From the NCBI RefSeq assembly GCF_900119155.1, contig NZ_FPIR01000007.1:62001-126000 (forward strand): a DNA stretch of 64,000 nucleotides, written 5' to 3'. Under the pieces are notes generated by a model, which saw only the letters and a list, made by a program, of their open reading frames with translations, was not told where the DNA came from and did no database searches. This stretch comes from Ruminococcus sp. YE71 (GTDB lineage: Bacteria; Bacillota; Clostridia; Oscillospirales; Ruminococcaceae). Within the stretch, counting starts at the first letter, position 1. Every line of letters begins with the position of its first letter. Of the stretch, positions 44,665-53,247 are shown one piece after another. Both the position numbers and the translations under genes were made by a program.

Positions 44665-45129
44665 ATGCTAAAGATATATTACGGCGAGCCGACTGCCGAT
44701 AATTATATTTTCAATCCCGATGCGTTTTTCAACAACACATACGAAGATGACTGGATAACCGAACCGCTTTCCGTGCAGATGATAAAGGATATCGACGGCT
44801 CGGAGGTTATCGGTCCGCGAGTGATCGACAGTCCGTTTCTCGGCTCGATACCTACTGAACGTCTTTCGGGCGGTGTCAAGACGCTGATACTTATGAGCAA
44901 GGATCAGTCGCATATGTTCAACGCTTCTGCCTGCGGAGACAACTGCGCCAAGTGGATACTGCATATTGCGGATGAACTGCAAAAGCAGGGTAAAGATCTC
45001 CCGATACGTTTGGGGTATCTGATGGATTTTGGCGAAGAACCGTTCGAGATAGAGATAAGCAATCTCGGCAAGGTCGTCCACAACAGCAAAGAACTTGCGG
45101 AAGCTGTTCTCGACAATGGGTTGATATAA
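44665..45129 (+). CDS. DUF4869-type protein (154 aa)
   Basis: ATG after GAGGAGGACACCCGA. Motifs MLKIYYGEPTADNYIFNPDA, SVQMIKDIDGSEVIGPRVID, LSGGVKTLILMSKD and FNASACGDNCAKWILHIADE. Matches what I know as DUF4869, always a small single-domain protein. It precedes an ATPase gene by 12 bp, so the two form a cassette. A fragment of a second family member lies at 12466-12582. Function unknown. Confidence 0.7.
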   Translation: MLKIYYGEPTADNYIFNPDAFFNNTYEDDWITEPLSVQMIKDIDGSEVIGPRVIDSPFLGSIPTERLSGGVKTLILMSKDQSHMFNASACGDNCAKWILHIADELQKQGKDLPIRLGYLMDFGEEPFEIEISNLGKVVHNSKELAEAVLDNGLI

Positions 45130-45141
45130 GGGGGCGGCAGA

Positions 45142-46107
45142 ATGATCGGTAAGTACGAGATCGAGATCTATAATAACCGCGTCCATTATTTTCTTACTGT
45201 CAAACGCAATATCACAATTCTTCAAGGCAACAGCGCGACGGGCAAGACCGAGCTTATTCGCCTTATCGGAGACTATGAGCAAAACGGGATGTCTTCGGGA
45301 GTGACGGTCAGGTCGGAGGTCAGATGCACGGTTCTGACGAATATTGACTGGAAGCTCAGACTGAATGCCTTGCACGGGACTATCATCTTCATTGACGAGA
45401 CAGCCGGGTTTATAAAATCGAAGGAATTTGCGGAATGTGTGCGGGGCTCGGATAACTATTTCGTGATAGTAACAAGAGACGATCTGAGTCAGCTTCCGTA
45501 TAGCATCGAGGAGATTTACGGTCTGCGGACGGATACCTCGAAGTATCAGGTGTTCAGGAAAGTCTATAACGAGACGTACAAGCTGTATAACACCGATACG
45601 GTCAGACCGATAAAGCCCGATATGGTCATAACCGAGGATTCAAACTCCGGGCATCAGTGCTTTGAACAGATCTTTGACTGCCCTTGCGAAACAGCAGGCG
45701 GCAAGAGCAACGTGTATGACAAGATTCGCAAAGCGTGCATCGGGTAGGTGCTTGTTATCGTTGACGGTGCCGCTTTCGGTCCCGAAATGGGCAAGGTATC
45801 AAGATATCTGAAACAGAGTAAAAAAGACTGCACTCTGTACGCACCGGAATCATTTGAATATCTGATTCTAAAGGCAGGAATTATAAACGTGCCGGAAGAT
45901 ATCATCGACGAAACATACAAGTACGCCGACAGCTGCAAGTATCTGAGCTGGGAAGAGTTTTATACTTCGTATCTTGTTGAAGTCTCATCGGGAACGGTCT
46001 ATAAATATAACAAGTCTTCTCTCGGTGAAGCGTACAAAACCGCCGGAACGATAAAAAGAATAATCGGCGTACTGCCTGAGCAGATCAGACCCGGGAAAGA
46101 CGATTAA
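45142..46107 (+). pseudogene. P-loop ATPase gene interrupted by one in-frame TAG (about 321 codons)
   Basis: Walker A ITILQGNSATGKTELIRLI (about residues 25-43) and Walker B GTIIFIDETAGF. The frame continues through KIRKACIG, a TAG at 45745-45747 and VLVIVDGAAFGPEMGKVSRY to 46107 with no other defect, so this was one gene of about 321 codons. Second half: SFEYLILKAGIINVPEDIID, a helical region and a basic end. Either a recent nonsense mutation, readthrough, or two separate products (GTG at 45748). It pairs with the DUF4869 gene. Confidence 0.7.
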
Positions 46108-46112
46108 AAACA

Positions 46113-46140
46113 GAGCCGGTCTTCGCTTGAAAACCGGCTC
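46113..46140 (+). terminator. Hairpin after the DUF4869-ATPase cassette
   Basis: GAGCCGGT / ACCGGCTC perfect 8-bp stem with 12-nt loop; only a weak T tract follows. Confidence 0.45.
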
Positions 46141-46305
46141 ATATAATAACGGAACACGCCCATAACTTTGGGACTTATTTGGGACTTATTGCCCAGAAAA
46201 GTGGCTGAAACTTACGTCAAGCTGTTTCACTTAACTTGCTCTAAAACGCTGTAAAATCGGGCGTTTACGTGGCTGGTAAAAAGTTACAAAAACCCATTTG
46301 CTCGA

Positions 46306-46326
46306 TTCAAGTCCCATTTGCCGCAC
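46306..46326 (+). repeat. att-like tRNA 3'-end core, copy 2
   Basis: Same 21 nt as 24235-24255 but in plus orientation, here followed by CA, completing ACCA. No tRNA body upstream. Flanked by paired GGGACTTATT motifs (46170-46189), a hairpin with T run (46333-46368) and paired TGGACTTTAT motifs (46388-46409), likely integrase arm sites. It lies beyond the 3' end of the integrase, as expected for its own attachment site. Confidence 0.7.
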
Positions 46327-46473
46327 CAATCGAAAAGCTCGTAAACACGTTGTTTGCGAGCCTTTTTTGTGCCTAAAAATCGCCTTTGGACTTTATTGTG
46401 GACTTTATCAAATTACTACTAACTAATATCAAGTATTCAGCCGACAGGTCGGGAGTGATCTGTCGGCTGCTTG

Positions 46474-47280
46474 TTATCCTGTTGCCTTATCGTCCTTGCT
46501 TTCAAGCAGGTCGGCGACGGCTGTGCTTGCCTTTCGTCTGCTCTCGGCGAAGATGTGCGAGTAGGTAGATAAAGTTGTAACTGGCGTGCTATGACCTAAC
46601 ATTGCCGCAACGGTCGTCGGGTCAACTCCGGCTTCGATTTCCGCGGAAGCTACGAAGTGTCGGAATGTGTGTACACCATAGAACGGGAAGTCTCGGCGTT
46701 GACACTCTCGCATGAGCCAAGTGTAAGGCGTGTTCGGGTGCATGGGCTGACCGTCCCATTTCGTGAACAGGCGGTCGTGCTCCTGCCACTTGTTGCCGAG
46801 ATTCATTTTATATGCGTCTTGGTCATGTTTGTAGACTCGGAGCAGATCACATACAGCAGGCGGCAGGTCAACGATTCTTGTGGATTTCTCAGTTTTGGTC
46901 ACGTCAGCATATATGCCTTTTTCGGCGGTGTAGTTTGATGTGTGGTCGATCATCATTGTGCCGTTGTCGAGATCTACATTCTTCCACTCGATGCCGAGCA
47001 GCTCTCCTCGCCTGCAACCCGTGTATATCGCCAGCGTGAAGAACACCTTATATTTCATGGGTGCGTCTGCGATCATTTTCATGAAGTCACGAGCCTGCTC
47101 TTTGGTGTAGATTTGCTTTTCAGGTTTAGTGTAAACCTTGCCCTTAGCATCGAGCTTGGGTATTGTCACCTTGCTGCAAGGGTTTGTGTTCAACATATCC
47201 AGCCTGATTGCATACTCAAATATTGATGATATAAATGATAGGTGGTGACGAATCGTTTTCTGTGACAGTGAAATATCTGT
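46474..47280 (-). pseudogene. Tyrosine integrase, C-terminal half, displaced by the inversion
   Basis: The frame is open from 47280: TDISLSQKTIRHHLSFISSI, FEYAIRLDMLNTNPCS. The catalytic domain has Arg in YTGCRRGELLGIEW, the Lys region in DVTKTEKSTRIVDLPPAV, His-x-x-Arg in HTFRHFVASAEIEAG, and Tyr in TTLSTYSHIFAE. All catalytic residues are present, but the N-terminal half is at 34811-35233 in opposite orientation. An internal ATG at 47196 could give a 240-residue catalytic fragment without DNA-arm binding. Confidence 0.87.
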
Positions 47281-47281
47281 A

Positions 47282-48131
47282 TCTGACGTTCATTCGAGCG
47301 AATGGCTGCAAGGCAAGGAACAAACCAGCGGAGTGCTGGGAGCAAACAACTTCTGGGAGCAGGCAAATGACCTGATGGAGCGAATGATGTACAGCGGAAC
47401 GGCTGCGATCGTTATCGGTCTCAGAAACGCCCGTTACTCCGAAAGCGGAAAGCTGCTTGCCGATCCTAATACACGGATATAACAACTTCAACAGCGATTT
47501 CTACCTTGGACAAAAAAAGGTGTTCATCAACAAAAGCCTGCTTGCGGAGATGGACGGCGGCGAGATGATCACGCCCGACGACGTGAACCAGCAGCTTTTC
47601 TACACAATAGGCACATCGCTCGGAGACGAAAAGCAACTCGTTCAGGAGCACAACCCCGATCTGAGGGTCGAGGCAAACGAAAAGGGCGTGCAGGCTCAGC
47701 TCGACTACTTGTCGTTTAAGGTAGGCTTCGGGACGAAGCACTACCAGTTCAACAACGGCAGCATAGTCACCGCAACCCAGTACACAGGGGACAAGCAGGA
47801 TCTGATCCAGAACGCTCACAAGCATTTCATCAAGGTGGAGGGCTTTCTGACAACGATTGTAAAAACGCTGCTGTATATCGGACACAACTACATAGATCCG
47901 TCCGTGAAATCAGATGCGGAAATAAAAATAATGTTTGACCAGAGCCCTCTCATCGATGAAAACGCCGAAAGAGCCCGGGATCGTGAGGATGTTAACGCAG
48001 GATTGATGCTTCCGTGGGAGTATAGAGTGAAGTGGTACGGCGAAGACCAGGCGACTGCGCAGAAAACTCTTGACAGCACGATGACCGACGACGAGCTTAT
48101 GGGGTTCAATTATGAGGGCGGTGATGAGTAA
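47282..48131 (+). pseudogene. Phage portal protein, C-terminal part, with frameshift
   Basis: First frame: SDVHSSEWLQGKEQTSGVLG, NNFWEQANDLMERMMYSGTA, IGLRNARYSESGKLLADPNT to a stop at 47482. A second frame (from about 47457) takes over: NFNSDFYLGQKKVFINKSLL, GEMITPDDVNQQLFYTIGTS, QLDYLSFKVGFGTKHYQFNN, TDDELMGFN. It is the middle and end of an SPP1-like portal; the start is at 35466-35234. Broken twice: by inversion and by a frameshift between 47457 and 47480. Confidence 0.82.
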
Positions 48132-49711
48132 TGCTCTCGCCTCAGACCTTGAGCCGACTGCCAGATCCGCTTGTGGATCTTATCAACGAACTGCAAACTG
48201 ACATTATAAGGAGTATAGCTGAAAAACTGACCAAAGCGAACTACCTCACGCCGTCAGCTGAATGGCAGCTTTACAAGGCACAGCAGCTTAGGCTTTCGAC
48301 AGACGAGGTCAACAAGCTGCTCAAACGCTATACAAAGCTATCCCATCGCGAGATACGTTCGATATACACCGACGCTTGCAAGCAAGCGATATCGAATGAC
48401 GCGTCGATCTACAGACAGTTCGGAAAAGACGCCGAATCGTTCTTCCGTTCTGTTGCATTCTCAAATGTGCTGAAAGCCGGTATAAAAAACGCTAACGGAA
48501 TGTTTGAAAACTTCACCAGAAGCACTGTACAGTCCAGCCGAAAGACGGTCACGCACCTGATGGACAAGGCATACTTGCAGGTGCTTTCCGGTGCATTCTC
48601 GCCGCAAGAGGCGATATACAGCGCAGTCAGGGAGCTTGCCGACAAAGGCATACAGTCGGTGACGTATCCGAGCGGACGGACGGACTGGGCGGACGTAGCG
48701 GTCAGGCGTGCTGTAATAACAGGTATCGGACAGACCACAGGTCAGATGCAGCTTGATCTCGCCGCCGAAATGGGAACTGATCTCGTCGAGGTAACGTCCC
48801 ACATGGGCGCACGTCCCTCTCATGCCGAATGGCAGGGCAAGGTATATAGCATTTCGGGAAAGAGCAAGAAATATCCCTCGCTCAGAGCGGCGACAGGCTA
48901 CGGCAGGGGCGATGGCTTGAAGGGTTGGAACTGCCGACATGACTTCTTTCCGTTCTTCGAGGGACTTTCCGAGCGTGCGAACCTGCCCGTTGACCCCAAG
49001 GAAAACGAAAAGCAGTACAACGCCGAACAGAAGCAGCGAGCAATTGAGCGTGCGATACGAAAGAGCAAGCGAGGGCTTGCTGCGCTCGACAGCTCGATAC
49101 AGAGCACCGATGATGAGCAGCTGAAGGCGAAGCTCCAAAGCGACTTTGACCGAAAGGCAGCGACACTCAAACGACAGGAACAGCGGCTTGCGGAGTACTG
49201 TAAGGCTAACGACCTGTTTCAGAGGAATGACCGGACAAGAGTTGTGGGCTTTGGACGGAGCGTTTCACAGAAGGCGGTGCATGGGAATAAAAAATATTTG
49301 GCAAAACAGCTTGACAAATCTGTAATAAATGGTACAATAGATAGTGAAGAATATGCTAAAATGCTCAAGAATAGACAGATTGTAGATATTTCAACGCTTG
49401 ATCCGAATCATAAGAGTCTATCAATAAAGGGAACACCCGGAAGTATTGTAGACTTGATCGAAGACGGCAAGGTTATGCAGAGACGAATATTTGGGTATGA
49501 TGGAAAAGCCATTGTTGATTTTGATACTACGGATCATAATCAACCAAGTCAGCATCCTACTGGAGCACATAAACATATTTTTGATTATTCTAAGCGAAAT
49601 CCACATGGAACACACAGAAAAATTACTGATCACGAGTTGGAAATGAATCGAGATATCATTCAGAGAGGGGTGAACTATTTTGACGAAGAAGGAACTGATC
49701 GAACTGATTGA
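48131..49711 (+). CDS. Phage minor head protein with C-terminal toxin-50-like domain (526 aa)
   Basis: ATG overlaps the portal stop (TAATG). Residues about 1-300 are a minor capsid protein of the SPP1 gp7/Mu F type (MuF-like part: VRRAVITGIGQTTGQMQLDL, EWQGKVYSISGKSKKYPSLR, WNCRHDFFPF). A charged coiled-coil linker runs to about 390. The last 100 residues are a separate domain: SIKGTPGSIVDLIEDGKVMQ, RIFGYDGKAIVDFDTTDHNQ, HPTGAHKHIFDYSKRNPHG. This resembles polymorphic toxin type 50, a predicted RNase with conserved His residues. The toxin part is AT-richer than the head part, showing a recent domain swap. The next gene overlaps and is the likely immunity protein. Confidence 0.82.
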   Translation: MLSPQTLSRLPDPLVDLINELQTDIIRSIAEKLTKANYLTPSAEWQLYKAQQLRLSTDEVNKLLKRYTKLSHREIRSIYTDACKQAISNDASIYRQFGKDAESFFRSVAFSNVLKAGIKNANGMFENFTRSTVQSSRKTVTHLMDKAYLQVLSGAFSPQEAIYSAVRELADKGIQSVTYPSGRTDWADVAVRRAVITGIGQTTGQMQLDLAAEMGTDLVEVTSHMGARPSHAEWQGKVYSISGKSKKYPSLRAATGYGRGDGLKGWNCRHDFFPFFEGLSERANLPVDPKENEKQYNAEQKQRAIERAIRKSKRGLAALDSSIQSTDDEQLKAKLQSDFDRKAATLKRQEQRLAEYCKANDLFQRNDRTRVVGFGRSVSQKAVHGNKKYLAKQLDKSVINGTIDSEEYAKMLKNRQIVDISTLDPNHKSLSIKGTPGSIVDLIEDGKVMQRRIFGYDGKAIVDFDTTDHNQPSQHPTGAHKHIFDYSKRNPHGTHRKITDHELEMNRDIIQRGVNYFDEEGTDRTD

Positions 49712-49931
49712 CACCAGTGGAGACATAATGTTCGATTGTGAGGATAAACACTATACAATTCTCACATGGACTGATGAGGGTATATTCATAGGAGAACAGA
49801 TAACAGAAACTCAGAAAAAAGACCGCCATGAGTATTTCAAGACAGGGGAACAGCTCGTATCTGAGTTCCTTGTAAATGGTAAGCCTCTTGGAGACATATG
49901 TGATAGAATAGTAATTACATTTAGTAATTAA
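49680..49931 (+). CDS. Probable immunity protein for the capsid-borne toxin domain (83 aa)
   Basis: TTG start at 49680 after GAGGGGTG, overlapping the toxin gene by 32 bp. The small acidic protein (MTKKELIELIDTSGDIMFDC, TGEQLVSEFLVNGKPLGDIC) shows a regular alpha/beta pattern. AT-rich like the toxin domain. Assigned by position; the family is not one I can name. Confidence 0.65.
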   Translation: MTKKELIELIDTSGDIMFDCEDKHYTILTWTDEGIFIGEQITETQKKDRHEYFKTGEQLVSEFLVNGKPLGDICDRIVITFSN

Positions 49932-49981
49932 AGCTCCCATCTAACGGGGGCTTTTAATTTTACCCGAAAGGAGCTGAACAC

Positions 49982-50257
49982 ATGACGCACGCACTAAAGA
50001 TCGAGCACGAGTACTTTGAGTAAATAGTCAGAGGAGACAAAAGGTTTGAAGTAAGGAAGAAGGACAAAGACTTTCGTGTCGGAGACATACTCGCCCTGAA
50101 TGAATGCAAGCTCGGCGTTTATACTGGCTGCTGCATATTCGTTATTATTGACTATATCCTCGACAACAGCTGCTACTGCAAGGATGGATATGTTATCATG
50201 AGCATATCTCCGCTCAATATCAAGCGCTCAAAGAATTGCCGGATAGCAGCAAGGTGA
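49982..50257 (+). pseudogene. DUF3850/ASCH-like small phage gene with in-frame TAA
   Basis: From ATG 49982: MTHALKIEHEYFE, a TAA at codon 14, then IVRGDKRFEVRKKDKDFRVG, DILALNECKLGVYTG and YVIMSISPL. The match to DUF3850 (RNA-binding ASCH-like fold) spans both sides of the stop, and AAAGGAG precedes the ATG. One nonsense codon inactivates it unless translation restarts inside. Confidence 0.72.
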
Positions 50258-50275
50258 CTGAAAGGAGCTGATACC

Positions 50276-50551
50276 ATGATTAACTTAGGCAGACACCCGT
50301 CGGATATGTCCGACAACGAGGCTCAGGCGTACATTGACTTCATGAGCAAGAGATATCCCGAAGTAAAGGACGGTACTCTTGATATTGAACTCATCGATGA
50401 AGGCTCGGTGGAGCTGACGCTTACTCGCGACGCTGTGCCGTTCCAGAGGATCCGCCGCATCACGGGCTACCTTGTCGGCACGACAGACCGCTGGAACAAC
50501 GCCAAGACCGCAGAACTTCACGACAGAGTGAAGCACACCACAGACAGTTAG
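50276..50551 (+). CDS. Small protein with NrdD C-terminus-like motif (91 aa)
   Basis: The second half, FQRIRRITGYLVGTTDRWNN AKTAEL, resembles the C-terminal segment of anaerobic ribonucleotide reductase, but the glycyl-radical enzyme body and zinc cysteines are absent. Such short proteins are common in Clostridial phage head operons, where they are often mislabelled as reductases. Real function unknown. AAGGAG precedes the ATG. Confidence 0.7.
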   Translation: MINLGRHPSDMSDNEAQAYIDFMSKRYPEVKDGTLDIELIDEGSVELTLTRDAVPFQRIRRITGYLVGTTDRWNNAKTAELHDRVKHTTDS

Positions 50552-50611
50552 GACGCTCTTTAAGGGGCGTTTTAATTATACCCAAACAGCATTTTAAGGA
50601 GGACTGATAGC

Positions 50612-51160
50612 ATGGAACTCAAACAGCTGACCGACCTCGGCATACCCGAGGAGCAGGCAAAGCAGGCGCTCGGCCTGCACACCGCAGAGATGGAAGCTGA
50701 GCAGGGCAAGGTCGCTGACCTCACCGCTCAGCTCGAAACTGCGCAGAAGAGCATCGGCGATCTGACAGAGCAGGTCAAGAAGTTCGACGGCGAAGACATC
50801 GAGGGCTTGAAGCAGGCAGCTAAGGACTGGGAGACCAAGTACAACGCCGATGTTGCAGCGCTCAAGGTGGACAAGGCACTCGAACTGGCGCTCGTGGGAG
50901 CTAAGGCAAGAGATGTGGAGATCGTCAAGTCACAGCTCGATTGCGAGACCTTAAAGCTCGGCGATGACGGCAAGCTCACAGGACTTACCGAACAGCTCGA
51001 CAAGCTCAGAGCCGACAAGGCGTTCTTGTTCGACGAGGATACAGCTGACAGCGGCGCACGCATCGACACCGGTTTCCGTCACGGAACGGCAGCAGAAGAC
51101 ATAACAGACGCACAGGTCAGAGCTGTCATGGGTCTGACCGCGGAGGGAGGTAATAAGTAA
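50612..51160 (+). CDS. Phage scaffolding protein, gp20-like (182 aa)
   Basis: Long coiled coil (about residues 25-90: KVADLTAQLETAQKSIGDLT) and a conserved second half KVDKALELALVGAKARDVEI. Typical length and position directly before the capsid gene. It guides procapsid assembly and leaves the head. AAGGAGG precedes the ATG. Confidence 0.85.
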   Translation: MELKQLTDLGIPEEQAKQALGLHTAEMEAEQGKVADLTAQLETAQKSIGDLTEQVKKFDGEDIEGLKQAAKDWETKYNADVAALKVDKALELALVGAKARDVEIVKSQLDCETLKLGDDGKLTGLTEQLDKLRADKAFLFDEDTADSGARIDTGFRHGTAAEDITDAQVRAVMGLTAEGGNK

Positions 51161-52035
51161 TGTCTAATTCTATTACTAAATTCAAGAAATACATCGACCT
51201 GCTCGATGAAGTGTACAAGCAGAGCGCCCGCACCTCGGTGCTCGACAGCGACAGCACGCTCGTGAGAGCAGGCGCAAACGCCAACGAGATCGTCATCCCG
51301 AAAATGAGCATGGACGGTCTTGCTGACTATAGCCGCAGCACGGGATATGTTGCGGGCGACGTAACGCTCACCAACGAGACGGTACAGTACAACTATGACA
51401 GAGGCAGACAGTTCACTGTTGATGCTATGGACAACGAGGAGACAGCAGGCGTTTCGTTCGGCAGGCTTGCGTCCGAGTTCATCCGTACAAAGACCGTTCC
51501 TGAGCTTGATGCTTTCCGCTTTGCGACATATGCAGGCACGTCCGGTATCAGCAAGGTCACTTCGGGAGCAACTCTTTCGACCGGTGACAGTACCCTGGCT
51601 GCTCTTGTAGCTGCTCAGACGCAGCTGGATGAAGACGAGGTTCCTTTTGAGGAGCGCTTCCTTTTTATCACTCCGACTCTGTTCAATCTTGCAAATTCCG
51701 TGGATCTCACAAAATCCAAGGCAGTTCTTGATGGTTTTGCCGGCATTGTCCGCGTTCCTCAGTCGCGTTTCTACACCGCCATCGACCTTGCCGACGGCAC
51801 GACCTCGGGCGAAGAGGCTGGCGGATACTCAAAGGCATCAGCTGGAAAGGATATCAACTTCATGATAATCCATAAGCAGGCTGTCCTTCAGTACCAGAAG
51901 CATACAGTAAACAAGGTGGTCGCCCCCGAGGAGAATCAGAAGTCTGACGGCTGGATGTTCTTCTTCCGCGCCTATGGTCTTACCGATGTTTACGATAACA
52001 AGGTCAAGGGCATCTATCTGCACCACAAGGCATAA
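51160..52035 (+). CDS. Major capsid protein (291 aa)
   Basis: ATG overlaps the scaffold stop. Contains VIPKMSMDGLADYSRSTGYV and TVQYNYDRGRQFTVDAMDNE, common in HK97-fold capsids of Firmicute siphophages, then a conserved PTLFNLANS strand and IIHKQAVLQYQKHTVNKVVA near the end. No deletion is seen. Confidence 0.87.
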   Translation: MSNSITKFKKYIDLLDEVYKQSARTSVLDSDSTLVRAGANANEIVIPKMSMDGLADYSRSTGYVAGDVTLTNETVQYNYDRGRQFTVDAMDNEETAGVSFGRLASEFIRTKTVPELDAFRFATYAGTSGISKVTSGATLSTGDSTLAALVAAQTQLDEDEVPFEERFLFITPTLFNLANSVDLTKSKAVLDGFAGIVRVPQSRFYTAIDLADGTTSGEEAGGYSKASAGKDINFMIIHKQAVLQYQKHTVNKVVAPEENQKSDGWMFFFRAYGLTDVYDNKVKGIYLHHKA

Positions 52036-52047
52036 GGGGGTGTTCAC

Positions 52048-52239
52048 ATGAGAACTGTCGGTCTTTTACTTGATGATACAGGCAAAAACGCCGGCGATCT
52101 ATTCGATATTGACAAGATGAAGCTCGATGAGCTGAAAGCGCTTGCTGATACAGCAGGCATCGAATATCCGGCAAATATCAAGAAATCAGAGCTGACCGCA
52201 CTGCTGAGACAGACTATGGACGAGGCGGTGCCGTATTGA
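52048..52239 (+). CDS. SAP/Rho-N-like small head protein (63 aa)
   Basis: MKLDELKALADTAGIEYPAN IKKSELTALL: a two-helix Rho-N/SAP-like motif seen in small head-completion genes. GGGGTG site; its stop overlaps the next start. Confidence 0.65.
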   Translation: MRTVGLLLDDTGKNAGDLFDIDKMKLDELKALADTAGIEYPANIKKSELTALLRQTMDEAVPY

Positions 52240-52559
52240 CAAGCTACGAATTCTACACTGATACGTTCTGCGGCACAAAGATACCGCAGGACGTTTTCGA
52301 TTATGTCTCGGCGCGTGCTGACGACTTCCTGACGGCGAATCTCGATACTTCGAGTGTAGATGAGACAACGCTGAACAAAGCGGTCTGCGCCTGTGCTGAG
52401 GTGTACTATTCTGCGACAACGAACACAGAGAACATATCCTCTGAAAAGGTCGGAGACTACAGTGTAACATACGCATCCAAGGCAGATCAGGGCAAGAGTC
52501 TGACAGATCAGCTGCTTGAAGCGGCAGCCATTTACTTTCCGACAACGGGGTGGTGCTGA
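52236..52559 (+). CDS. Head-tail connector protein (107 aa)
   Basis: TTG start at 52236 inside the previous stop. Helical, with the typical YSVTY strand (KVGDYSVTYASKADQGKSLT). Position and length fit gp6/gp15-type adaptors. Confidence 0.7.
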   Translation: MTSYEFYTDTFCGTKIPQDVFDYVSARADDFLTANLDTSSVDETTLNKAVCACAEVYYSATTNTENISSEKVGDYSVTYASKADQGKSLTDQLLEAAAIYFPTTGWC

Positions 52560-52879
52560 TGCTGTACAACGGAAAAGCCACCGTATGGCACAAGACAAAT
52601 GACGGATACACGCCGACGCACTACCCCTGCTGGTGGCAGGACACCGAAGCAGAGAACATAAGCAAGAGCGGTACGACCAACGTCGATACCGCTCTTGTTC
52701 ATCTGCCGCTCGGAGCTGTTGTCGCTAAGGGAGATTACGTCAAGCTCGGAGAGTACAACGGAGCCTTCGCCAGCTCGTCTGATCTGCTGAAAGCACATAA
52801 GCCGCTGAAGGTCAGCACAGTCTCTCCGAAGCCCTACGGCTCGGAGCACATGAGGCACACGGAGGTGACGGCAAAATGA
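52559..52879 (+). CDS. Head-closure protein (106 aa)
   Basis: ATG 52559 overlaps the connector stop (TGATG). Beta-rich, starting MLYNGKATVWHKTNDGYTPT with GDYVKLGEYNG later. Order in the operon matches head-closure (stopper) proteins. Confidence 0.65.
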   Translation: MLYNGKATVWHKTNDGYTPTHYPCWWQDTEAENISKSGTTNVDTALVHLPLGAVVAKGDYVKLGEYNGAFASSSDLLKAHKPLKVSTVSPKPYGSEHMRHTEVTAK

Positions 52880-53247
52880 GCGACAGCCACATCAAGGTCA
52901 GACTTCATGTCGCGCCGGAGAATGTTATTCTTGCAAAGCGAAATCTTGGCAAGGGCGGCAAGGCTCAGATGTTTGTCGATTCGGAAGTTACACGATGCTG
53001 TGATAAATACATTCCATTCGATAAAGGACCGCTGAAAGAATCGCAGGATTGGGCGACTGTCAAGGGCAGCGGCATGGTACACTGGGACACACCGTATGCA
53101 CGGAAGAACTACTACGAAAACCGAGGCAGAGGAAACGAAGGCACAGCCAAAGGCGGATTACGCGGGAGGCTGTGGTTCGAGCGCATGAAGCGAGATCATC
53201 TGCCCGGCATACTGAGAGGAGTGAAACGAATCTGTGGAGCAAAATAG
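52876..53247 (+). CDS. Minor capsid/neck protein, HK97 gp10-like (123 aa)
   Basis: Contains CCDKYIPFDKGPLKES, GSGMVHWDTPYARKNYY and LWFERMKRDHLPGILRGVKR, hallmarks of the minor_capsid_2 group. Overlaps both neighbours by a few bases. Confidence 0.8.
   Translation: MSDSHIKVRLHVAPENVILAKRNLGKGGKAQMFVDSEVTRCCDKYIPFDKGPLKESQDWATVKGSGMVHWDTPYARKNYYENRGRGNEGTAKGGLRGRLWFERMKRDHLPGILRGVKRICGAK

Noticed and set aside
45745-45747. TAG decoded as pyrrolysine
   Set aside because: No pyrrolysine machinery is visible and no downstream structure stands out; a nonsense mutation or separate start is simpler.
50276-50551. Functional anaerobic ribonucleotide reductase
   Set aside because: Only a short C-terminal-like motif is present in 91 residues; catalytic barrel, radical Gly and zinc site are absent.
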